Origin: Acanthornis magna
Lineage: Eukaryota; Chordata; Aves; Passeriformes; Acanthizidae
Length of the DNA: 64,000 nucleotides
Assembly: GCA_036785705.1 (NCBI GenBank)
Contig: JAWUZG010000970.1
Location: 2,142,501 to 2,206,500 of the forward strand
Direction of reading: 5' to 3'
Part shown: positions 27,101 to 39,100 of the stretch, piece by piece
Layout: every line of letters starts with the position of its first letter
Numbering within the stretch: the stretch's first letter is position 1
The notes under the pieces: generated by a model
Seen by the model: only the letters and a program-made list of their open reading frames with translations
Database searches by the model: none
Told to the model about the DNA's origin: nothing
Translations under genes and position numbers: made by a program

Positions 27101-30100
27101 TGGCAATTTCAGTGCTAGACGAGAGCCAGTTGGGGAAACCTTGGTATTGACAAAATCAGAACATGGCCATGTTTTCTGTGTGGCAGAATCATAGAATCAT
27201 TAAAAGCAGTTGTGATATGGAGGGAATGGTGTCAAACAGGAGACTTCTGTGTTGTCACTGCAAATGGAAAAGTCAGTAGGTTGACAGAGGTCTTGATTCA
27301 TACAACTCCAGTGATATCCTCACATGGGAACAGTGAGGTTGTGCCACATGTGGGGGAGCACTCGGTTTAGTTGGATTCACTTTGCCAGGATCCCTGGGTA
27401 GCTGAGCTTGGAGTTGCATTCCTACACTTTTAGGAGCAGTATTCCTAAAGAGTCCTTGTGCAGGAAAAAAGGCACTGCTACTTTGCTTTCCTTGATGGTG
27501 CTCATATTGTTCATGACATCTCACTTTAATTTTGCCTTGAAAAATATATATTGAGTTCTCCATCCAATTTCCTGTGTTGTATCCATGACTTGCTGTATCT
27601 TGCCTGCATTTGAGCGAGCAGGCACTCTTGGAAACACTGGCTTTGTAGGGTCAACCAGTCAATCAGTACAGGTGTTGAGGTCCAGCCCACAGTAACTAGA
27701 CACGCAAGAAGGGTAACTGGAATATTGCATGACCTACATTTTTAATACTGGGCTCTCCGAAAGTTTTTAATTACATTTACAGGTGGGTATTTTGGCCTCT
27801 GAGGATCTTTAACACATTTATTTGTTCATCTCTTTTGGGGAAGGATATAAATGGCTGTAGAAGGAGAAGGAAAACATCGTTTTTCTCTGATGTTTCCACA
27901 ATCATCACAAAATCTCATTTTTCCTGCTCTCTTCCCCCACCCCCCCCCCTTCCCCCAGCTCCCACATTTGCTCTTCAGATGCACTGTATGTCATAGAGTA
28001 AAAAATGGATTATTTTTAATATTAAAAATGATCAGAAATATCTTCAGTATGTTTCAAACATTTTCATGTTGTGTTTTGGCATCATTACACAGACAGATGA
28101 GGACTAAAAAAGGTTGGACTAAGAACAATAGCTGTTCAAAAGTTTACTGATTTCTTCCACTGTACTGTTTAGCAATTTTGAGGTTCATTGTGCTAAAATT
28201 GTTTATTTCCTTTAAAACTTTGGAATAGTCTCTTTTACATAGCTAGCAGGCAACACTGGGAGATCAGTTATTCTCATCAGGGTAAATTAATGCATTTGTG
28301 AGCCATCTCAAACAAAAAAAAATCATGATAGAAAATATCCCTTGGAATGCTATGAGTCAATTTAACTTCATATAGCATTTAGAAAATGTGTATTTAATCA
28401 GATCACAATACCACATCAGTCTCAGATGCAGTGTGAAGCAGTTTGTGTGGGGGTATTTTCCATTACAAAAGGTAGCCTTTACTCAAACATTTCCAAGACA
28501 AGTTTCTTGAAAGAAGAGACAGCTACATCCCAAAGTCCTTGATTTAGCAAGGACTTAACCCTGTCCACAACTTCAAGTAAGTGGCTGGTCTTCTGGAATT
28601 AGAATTCACAGCTGAAAACCCTTAATAACACAAATGGGTTAATGTGTTACTTAATGAGGATTCCAACCCAAAAATTTCTGCTGGGAATTTATCTCACTTC
28701 ATTTATCCAGAGTGTGCAAATGTGTGCAAATCTTTGAACAGCAGGATGACAGTTTCTTGGGTCATCTGAATTTGTGGGAAGGCATGGATCTATATTTTTA
28801 ATAGCTGGAGTTTTCCTTCAGCAGCCTGCAGATTTGTCCTGGTCTGATTCTTCTGAAAATGTCCTGTTTAACATTTAACTTCTACTTTTTAAACTGATAT
28901 GTTTCCCAGGAACTATCTTGAAACCATTATTTCTGTTGCATCAGAAAATTGAGTATCTACAAGTAATTAATGTTACTGTCTGTGAAATCCTAGACTACAC
29001 AAGAGGGAACACATTCATCTTTAAAATAAAAGATGAAGCAATACTTATTTCTCCATTTTCTTTGAATTCCTTTTTACATTACTATTTTATGGCAAATTTT
29101 AGCACTATATCCTAGACCATTCAAATTACCTTATATACCAATGATATAGAAACAGCCACAGTCAGGAAAGTTGAAAGTACCTTTTGAATTGCAAAGACAG
29201 TGTTATAGAGGACCTTTAAATCTAACACTGCACCTGATCAAATGCAGTAAAACATTAGGGTAACTGTCTATTTTACAAGACTTGTCAATGGATTTTCTTA
29301 AAATTACAGTTGTAATTCTCAATATAATTTGATCTGTCTTGTTTTCAGAAAAGAAAAAAAAAGTTACGGTTGGGAGCTTAGCAGTTAGATGAAATCTGGC
29401 CAGCAGATTTCACAGTTTTTTATTTTATAATGCCATCTGTATTACAATCAGTAGATGTAAAGAATAATGGATTTCATTGACTTCCCATGCATGTGCCTCT
29501 TGAATCCCATACTAAAGGTTTTCAGGTGCTCAATTTCTTTCTGCACAAAGGATGCTGTTTTCCACCTGGATGGCCAAACACTTTTTAGATTTTGTATTAA
29601 CTCCCTACTTTTTGCTCCTCAAAAAAATCCCCACCAAGACAGCTGAGATGTATTGAGATCTCCTTTTTAACATCTGTCACCCATACACTTCCTTGATATA
29701 TGCTAATTGCACCTTGTGAGATACAGGAATGGTGACTGACTTTGAGGGTAGCGTGAATGTACAGGTCAAATCCAGCCCTGAGAACAGCTGCTCCTGGCAG
29801 ATGGTTGATAGGCAATAAGGGAACCATATTAGTCAATGTATGGAATCAGAATATTCTGAATTGGAACGGACCCACAAGGATCATCGAGTGCAGCTCATAG
29901 ATGAATGACCTGCACAGGGATCAGACCCACAACCATGGCTTTATTAGCACCACACTCCAACCAACTGAGCTAATCTCAAAATTTCAGAGAGGATTCTCAC
30001 AGCTGTTCAGTGCTAGAAAAAATTGGTTTTCTTCACTGAAAAAAAAACTTTACTGAGGATTTATTTGGAAGTTAAACTTTGGTAACATTATTTACAGTAG

Positions 30101-33100
30101 AGCTATATTTCACATATCCACAGAAATATGTGTTTCTACCTAGCTGAAGGAAAGGAAGGAAGAGGAAAGAGGAAAACTCAGTTTATTCTGCAAATTTCCT
30201 GGAGCTTATATAAGTGATTTAGCAAACTTCATTTCCCTGAAAGCACCACAGGAAAACTAATACTTAGACTTATTCAGTGTTGGTAAAAGAATGCTTACTT
30301 TTTATTTATTCTGGTCCAGATTTACCAGTATCTGTCTGCCAAACTTTGGTTAACAAGACTTTTTTTTTTTTTTGGTACAAAATCATAAGATCCAAGCTCT
30401 TAAATTTAAACTATTCTGTAATTTTATTAATATTTTAACAGATTGTCTTAGAACCTAGTGTTGCAGGACAGAAACAACATCAATATTTGTGCACAAAAGG
30501 GTACTCACTTCAGGGCCTGGTTCCCCAGAAGGTCCATCTTCTCCTGGTGACCCAGGAGGTCCTACACCTGAATCAGGTGCTGGCTTTCCTGGAAGACCAG
30601 GCAGTCCTGGGGGGCCTGCTGGCCCAGGAAGACCCTGGATAAATCAGCAGTACTGTTAGAAATTACCCTAGACAGGTTCATTTGTATATACACAGAACAG
30701 GAAAAAGCTCACATAGACTGTTCAGGCTCATAAAACTCAGCTTAGGTTTCCAGCCCGCTTCTGCTTCATTGAGAACCAATTTTATTTTGACAGATACACC
30801 CTTACATAGGGTCACACTGACCTCCCTCACCCTTGTTTTCTGAACTGTGCCACCTCACAGCGTGCATCAGCAAGCAGGAAATTGAAAACCAAAAAAAAAA
30901 TTGTGTCAGCTCTCTGTAACCCAGTGAAGATCTTAGACATATCCCAGTGATCAACCCAGTGATAAGAGACCTAACCATAATGAAACCAAGGGATCATTGT
31001 ACAGAGGGAAGTGGTTAGTTTCTTCTCCACTACCATTTCATAGAGCTTCTCCATGCTATTGCTGGAGCACTGAGAATCTCTACTCATGGTCAAGACCTGC
31101 TTAGTGCTGTAAAACTGGCCTCTGCTCTAAAGATCTATCCTGCACGGGCATGAGCAGAGGTATTTAAATTGAATGAAATGAATGAAATGTTACTTTAGGA
31201 GAAATAGGACATCTGCAAATATTCCCACTTGTGCAAGTCCATCTGTGTTATTGATTGCATTAGCAGGCAAACATGGAGAGCTTGAAATTTTAGGCCATGG
31301 CACTGTAAATCAGTGCCACGTAAATCACTGTTAATTCTGACTCAGGGCCATATACAGGATTCTATCAGGGAGAGGCTCATCTTGGATTTTTAGTACAGTA
31401 AACAGATCCTTCTGCAGGGCACCCACCTGTCTTGTTACCTACAAAGGGTGTCTAAAGAGGGTCCTAAGTTGAGACGGGCAAGATAGTTAACTTACAGCAT
31501 GTGGGAATTTTTTCCTGAAGGGCCTGGAGAATAAACTATTAAACACTTTTGAGGGAAAAAAAAAGAAACAGAAAACAAGTCCTGAGGCAGAAACGAGTCT
31601 GGGAAAATGAAAAATATCACTAGCTGTGTTGCAAAGCAGAGGCCTCAGCATGCTATAGGATTCTGGAGCTCATAGGAGCCACGATGAACTTGGAAAGCTG
31701 CAGTGTTACGGATGGTCAGGTCACCAGAAAACTGCACTGGAAAGCATTTCATGCAGACACACTTATTTTTTTAGAACAGGTACTCCAAATTCAAGAAAAC
31801 AAAGAATAGGGTCATATAGCACCTTCCAGTGACTAAAGGGGCTTAAAAAAGAGCAGGAGAGGGAGCGTTTACAAGGGTATATAGTGTCAGGATAAGAGAC
31901 AATGGCTTCAAACTGACAGAGAGTAGGTTTAGATCAGACATTAGGAAGAAATTGTTTACTGTGAGGATGATGAGGCACCAGCACAGGTTGCCCAGAGAAG
32001 CTGTGGATGCCCCATCCCTGGAAGAGTTTGAGGCCAGGCTGGATGGGGCTCTGAGCAACCTGATCTAGTGAAAGGTTTTGCTGCCCATGGCAGGGGGGCT
32101 GGAACAAGCTGATATTTAAGGTCTTTCTATGATTCTGTGATTCCCATCTGTTGCCTCTTTATTGTCTTCTCATAGTCAGATTAAATGCATTTTCTCATTT
32201 TAAAAAACCCTCTTGCCATTATTTCTTTATTGGCCTCGTCTCATGCTTCTTGCCCACTCACAAACACTTAGGCTTTTTCTGATCTTGAAATGAACCCCTA
32301 CAAATCCTTTCTGGATGCTCTGAATTAAGCATGTATGAAACTTTGCATTATGAAATTGACCTTCTACAATCTGCATGAGTACAATAAAGCTCTTCGTTAT
32401 GAGAAATATCAATATATACTTACCCTTAAAATCTCGGTCTCTCCATCAGTATCTCCAGAGCCCGATTCTTCAGGTTCCAGTCTATTCTGAAATTAGGAGA
32501 ATTCCATTTTAAATTATTGCCTCTAAAGATGACAAATGCAAATATCACTTGACATTTCCTGGAAATACCGCTATCATCAATATCCTTGCAGCTGCCTGTC
32601 ACTGGTAAAATAAATTATAATACAACAAAAACCTTTCACTTAGGTTTCTGGTGTTTCGTATGGTGTTTCATACCACCTTCTTTTGTAGACACTGAACACT
32701 GTATTTACCTTCAGGTGCTCTGTGAGCAGAGTGATAATTATCCTGCAAGACACACATGCTATGTGACTGTCTAAGTGAACTGAAGTAATATCTCAGAAAA
32801 ATTTTGACTTCAGAACGATGCCTGTGAACATTACAAATATCCTAAAATGCAGACCTTAAAAATAACCCCAGTTTCCTACAACATGTCCCTCACTTAAAAA
32901 GCCAAATTCTGAGATTCCTAAGACTGGAATAAAAAAATTACTTTTATAAAGCGAAATCAATATACTTAAGCCTTTTCTAAAACATTCTGTTGAAAAAACA
33001 CCTTAGTGATAAGTCCTTGGTGAGTTTCATAGCTGTGTACATTTTGCAAACCATACAGAAAAGCACAGAGAGAAGTACTACCTGAATAAGTTCACATAGT

Positions 33101-36100
33101 ACCAAAACGAATGTTTCTAGTGCCTGGGAGTTAAGGATGCCTTCGTTGGCTGCACTGAGACTTCTTCCACTTCACTACAGAATAAAAGGCCTCGAAACTT
33201 GTTGTCACAGAGAACAAGAAAGTAAAGGCAGTGTAGGGCCTGGTGCTCACTGCTACATTTATAGAAGTGGCCTTTGAGTGGATAAAACTGTTGGACTGGA
33301 GCACCTTGTCCTAGGGACCTGGAGCTGCCTTGCTGCTCTCTTGAAGTCAGCATCAGTGCAGGCTCCATAGTGCAGCAGAACACTTACTCTCTTTTTATGT
33401 TGCATATATAGAAATATATTGGCATAATTTAGCAGATTCGAGATCAGGGGAGTATATCATCTGTTTTGGCCGGTGGAATATGTTTCAAACTATCTTGTTA
33501 AACACTCACGATACTGTGGTAGTTTTGCCTGGCCCAGTTTTTGCCAGTGGATAGGGTGGGGTACAAAGATGGCTCCTGCATGTCCTGAGTAAAGATTCTG
33601 GAAATTTCTCCACCATGTCCAGCAGAGCCAATCTCTGATGGCTCTGAAGATGATGGACATGCTGCTGGCCAAACCTGGGCCAATTAGAGATGTTAGTTAC
33701 GCCTCTGTGAAAACATATTTAAGAAGAAATCAAAACAGGGTAAGCACGCACTTCTTTGTAGCCAGGGAAGGAGGAGGAGGAGGTAAAAATATGTGAGGGA
33801 GAACAACATGGAGGCACCAAGGTCAGTGGAGAAGGTGGGGGAGGAGATGCTCCAGGCGCCGGAGCTGAAAACCCTCTGCCGGCCGTGGTGAAGACCATGG
33901 GGGAGCAGGTGGTCCCCCTGCAGCCCATGGAGTCCAGGGGATGCAGAGAAACCCCCACAGCCCGTGGGGAGGTGCCCACGCCAGAGGAGCAGGTGATGCC
34001 TGCAGGAAGCTGTGATCCAGTGGGAGTCCCAGAGACTGAGAGTTGCAAAAGCCTTGCAGGAGAGAGAAAGGCCTTGCTCCCAGGATGGAAACAGCCTGGC
34101 CTCGGCTTGGAAATCTGCAGCCTGGAGAGAATCTCGGACAGCAGCAATCGGGCGGGGCTGCTCGTGAGATTGGACCCACGCCAAAGAAGTTCGCAGAGGA
34201 CTGTCTCTCGTGGGAGGGACCCCCATGGCTAAGTAGAGGATTCTTTTCCCCTGATGGACTGACCCTGACCAAAGGAAACCCCCATGCCCTGCCCCCACCC
34301 CAGAGCTGTTTGGTTAGAAGGAAGGAGGGAGGGGGTGAGCTGAGAAATGGCCTTAATAGGGAGAGGGGTGAGCAGAAAAACAGTGTTTGTAGAAGAAGAA
34401 TTGTGGCGTTGGACTGACTAAGAAAAGCCACATATCTTGCCCCAACCCGGATCTGCTGGTTGAATGGAAGGAGGGGGCGAATAGAGAAACAGTGTCTGTA
34501 GTAGAAGAATTGTGATGGACTGACTTAAAGAAAAAACCCCACACCCTGCCCCTGCCTGGGAGTTGTTGGTTAGTTGGAAAGGAGGGAGGGGGTGAGCTGG
34601 GAAGCGGTGCCTTAAGAGGGAAGGGGGGTCAGTGAAGAAACGGTGTCTTGAGAGCTTATTTTTACCTCTGATTTATCCTCCGACTCTGTTAGACTAATAG
34701 CGAACGTCGTAGGTGCCTGGCATTTAGCCAGGGTCAAACCCTCGACAGATACCCAGTGTGACAGATGATTTTGTTTAAAAGTCCACCACGGGATTTCCAC
34801 TGGTGTCAGTGGTGAACTCTGTCTATGTATAAAATCAGCTCTCACACCATGAGCTGAAAATTCAGGCCAGGTTCTTTCTTTAGCTGCGTGCATGTGTATT
34901 CTCACGGATATAGTGAGAAAGGACCAAGTACAGTAGAAAGATGGATCTGAAACTTATTAATTAATGTTGCCTGAGTACTGAACATTCAAAATATGAACAC
35001 TGTCATCACGCTGGTATGTGTTCTAGTATTTAATGACAGGAAACATAACTGACTGTCAAACCATTTCTCTGTTCAGTAGCAGGAAGAAATTAATAATTTA
35101 GGCTTATAATGCCTTTTTCGTGGAAATTTTTGTTTCATGTTCTCCCATATATTGTTGCTTTTGTACAGAAGAGCAGACACATCCAGTGACGTTTTAAATT
35201 GTGAATACTGGGTGTTTATGTACTTTCAGTATTCACACACTTCAGCTAGCTTTTATTTGCATTTCTTCATGAATGTTTTAGAAAACATGAATATCTCTGT
35301 GGCAGTCAGGCTACTTTCTCAGAGAACACTTCCTCTTTAGTTCTGGCTTCCTCTGTGGCAAGCTGAGCTCACTGACAGAGAACCCCAAATACTCACTAAT
35401 CCTCTGGAAGGAGCAGATGGTCCTGTGGGTCCTGGTAGTCCAGGGGGTCCTGGCAATCCCTCACCAGGATCACCCTGAAATGGGAATTAAGATAAATCAG
35501 CAAGGATTTAGCCATATAAACACTATAAGCACTAGCTGCAATCTGTGTGGATTTCCAGTCACAAGAGAGGCTGCTTAGATGCTGCGAGCAGGGTTGGACT
35601 TCGCTCATTTCTAAGACAAGCTCCCAAGAAACATGATCTTTGCATTGGCAATGGAAGAAAGTACTCTTCCTTTTCTAACTTCTGCAGTGAATTTGCAAAT
35701 GTGCAAGCAGCATTAACTTCATTAAGCAGTGCATATGTCTTGCCAGAATAAGGTTTAACTGTGGATCTTGTATTTTCAGGGTACATTATATATGCCCCTC
35801 TCTCCCCACAATAAATAAGTAGTCAGTGTGGTCACACCATGGTACTCAATCTGTAAATTTCTTGATTTTATTGCTACACTCTGTAATGCTTTTTCCAACA
35901 CCACCATAACACGATTTTTCTTCTATATGTTGATCTTTATCTACTGCCAACACAATGAAAGACCCTGTTCAGATATGTGCCATTTTCTCTCATAATTACT
36001 ACCATTTCTTATACATCGTCTTTCTGGCATCACCTCTGGCATTTTGCTGAGGTTAGTTTGAACTGCTGCAGCTTAAGACACTTGTGACCTTTAATAATTT

Positions 36101-39100
36101 TTCTGCTCAAGTCCAGTATTTTTCACTCGAGCCAAGAGTTGAGGTTTTGGCTCTACTCATCTGTGCTTTACCCTCTAACCTACCAATTTGCTACCTGGGC
36201 TTATAAGCATTTTAATTGTGTTCTCTAACGTCACATATTTGGTTACACAGCAGGAAACACTGACTTTTAACTGCCTCTTGGTCACTTGCTCTTTATGCTT
36301 GAGAGTTCATTAGATAAATGTATTCATTCAGTTCTTTGTTCCCTGTGGCTTTGTCAAATGGTTCCTATAGTGATACTTCAGTCATAGCCACAAAGAATGT
36401 GTTTAATTCATTTGGGGCTATTTTCAGTGCCTGCCAGCATGTTCATTTACAGATGCTCTTCATTCATTTTAACTCATCCTTTGCTTTTTTCCAATGACTA
36501 TTACATTAGTTCCTGTCAGTGTTTGGTGCTTGTTTTCCTGCAATTTCGTTCATTTTGTGTGCACGGCAAGGAAGACAACAACCCCAGCTCTCACATTTAG
36601 ATCACCATCATGTTTAGGAAGCCTAACTGCATCCATTCCCAAGGAGCATCTCCTGGCTGTATCTCTGTACAGAACATGGATCATGATGGAAAAGTGACAG
36701 CCAGCTCCCCACTCCCCACTGATACGTAGTGCCTGAATGGCTTTCCATTTTCAATGAGAAGAACTAGAAAGAAGAAGCTGGATCCTACTACTGTTCCTGA
36801 AATTTGGATATTATTATACTGAAAAAAGTGCTGGCTGTCTTTAGACAGCATAACGGCTTTGAATTTTTGTGTGAGTACAGGTGAATTCTTTAAGCTTTGC
36901 TTACCCTACCAACATAGCCAGGCCTAGGAAATCACACTGATTTGGATATTGAAACAACTTTCTGAACAACTGATAACTTAAAAATTATTCACATGTGTAA
37001 AAGAAGATCAGAGCAGTGTCTTCTTGTTTGTCCTGTTTTTACTGCAGGAATTGGTTCTGTTTAAAGTATTGCCAAGAATAAGTTCTGCATATGACGCTGT
37101 CAGCTTTCCTTAATGCTTTTGAACATATTGTTAGGATTTTTAGCACTCATTTGCTAAATCCACAAGGTCTCTTTGAAGTGTCCCTTGGAAATATTAGTCC
37201 AATTTTTTAATGAAAAACTAAGCCAAAGATGTCTTTACTAAAATAGCCAAAAAAATAACCAGAAATAGACTACTGGAGTATTTTCCTTTCAAATATAACT
37301 TTAGCTCTCTACAGCTAAGCTGCTTCTCCTGCTGCTGAAATGTTCTCCTTCTGATGGCAATTCTAATCAATAAACTAAGCCTGGAGGGCATCCTTTGGCC
37401 ATGAGGTCAGCTAGAACAGACTGGCTGTGTTCACAGTCCTTAGGCACTTGGCTCTGGGACTCCTTTTAGCCCTGCATGTTTGAGTATGGGTTTTTTGTGC
37501 ATTTTTCATGAAACAACATTAGAAATGGACTGAAATCCATCAGCATGAGTATTTGAAAGTAAAAAACCTACTGGGATGGCACTGGAGGACCACAGAGCCA
37601 ACCTGTGCACAGTGTGACTTTGCAGCATGCTGAGAACAGTTAACAATTGGTGCTACCTCTGAGGCATTGTCTGAGTGAGGTCTATGCCATACAGGCTAAA
37701 GCATTGTCAGGGACCATGCTTGCAAGTCTGACCCATAAGGAAGTCAGTCAGTTCCTGTGCCTGCTCCATTTGGCAGTGTAGGTGAAGTACTTGGTGCTGA
37801 AGATCAGAATGGTCACCTAACAGGAGATGCAGCTGTAGCAGCTGTAAAATAAAACGTGTTTGCTAGTTTGCACTTTGCTTATAAATAGAAGAAATGTAAA
37901 CAACCATAATCTTGACATCTTTTCCATTTGCTTTGTTTTCATTAAAAGCAGCCTCTTACTGATAATCTGCCTTCCCAGCCTATCTTTCCCGAAGAGCCTG
38001 TATCCATGCACTAGAGCACTCCAGTTGTGAGTGATCCCACCATGTCCCTGTCACCTCAGAGAGCTGCTAGCCCTGTGACCGTGCATGGACTTGTGAGCCC
38101 TCCTGTCTGCTTCCCATGCAGCCTGGTTTTGTGCACATGTGCCTGAGATGGGTCCCAGGGGAGAGCAAGGGTGTCTACACCGTGCTGTACCTGAGGTGTT
38201 CCTGACTGCCCCACATGCCTCAACTCTTCTTTAGCTTGTGAGAGCCCTCTGCCCAACATATCTTTCCATTACAGCTGGACATAGAGATGAGGGGTTGCCA
38301 TGCAATCTCATGACCTGATTCCTACACTGGAGACTAATTTTACCTCTGAAATCATTCTGGATGGTTTCAAACTGAATTTGAATAGGTGAGCTTTATGTGG
38401 GTCATGTTTGTGAATTTATGAAATCTGTATTGTTGTGTTAAACAGATGAAAGGGATTATTAATTTGACGCTTGGATTTACTATCTATATGTCAATTTTGT
38501 ATACAACATGTACTTTAATAATAGATTAATCCATTATATCTCACTTCATCTCTTCTAAGCTGCAAGCTGTTATTTCAGATGGTTTAACTCTTATTTTGAT
38601 TACATCCATTTCCTAAGGGTAATATGATTATACCACCTCTGTTAAATCTCTTAGCCAGTACAGTAAGTTGCTCAGAGCAGTTATATACAACAACTGAGTT
38701 TTCTTTATTAAGTGTTCAATACATCTTCCTTAGCTCTCCTGTGAAAGCCCAACATTTTTTACTGCTGAAGTTTATTCACATCCTCAAAAAATACTTATGA
38801 TTCTGTTATGGTGACATCCATGCATTAATGGATGAACAGTAGGATGTTTATATTCTTCCTGTGGTTCTGTATTTTTATTTCTCTCTTAGAGTGTACCAAA
38901 TTAATACATATCCAAGAATAAATAGTATCTGATTGATTGTTGGGTATTAACAGGACACATACCTTTTCACCTTTTGGGCCTGCTTTTCCTTTCAGTCCTG
39001 GCAACCCCTGAAGTCCATTTGTACCCTAAAAGGAAATAATTTTTTTTAAATAGACATTATCTTTCATGTAGGTTGAACAGGCCGTCCACTTGGCAGCAGA

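Larger units (their letters stand above)
26741..30508 (-). other. COL15A1: Intron between exons 12 and 13
   Basis: It contains a C-rich tract (27934-27956) and a tRNA-derived SINE (29841-29976). The rest is A/T-rich and unrecognised. Confidence 0.8.
32487..35396 (-). other. COL15A1: Intron between exons 10 and 11
   Basis: It is dominated by a solo LTR (33515-34747). The flanks show nothing else recognised. Confidence 0.85.

Noticed and set aside
27184..27215. Short CR1-like phrase aatcatagaatcattaaaag
   Set aside because: It covers only about 20 matching bases and the following sequence does not continue as CR1; too short to call.
29900..29976. A functional tRNA-Ile gene on the minus strand
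   Set aside because: The B box and stems are degenerate, and the sequence continues directly into a CR1 tail, so it is a SINE head.
33693..34431. Three overlapping open frames of 142-202 residues on the minus strand and two of 115-124 on the + strand
   Set aside because: They lie inside the solo LTR, overlap each other in different frames, and their openness follows from G+C-rich, stop-poor LTR sequence. No domain is visible.
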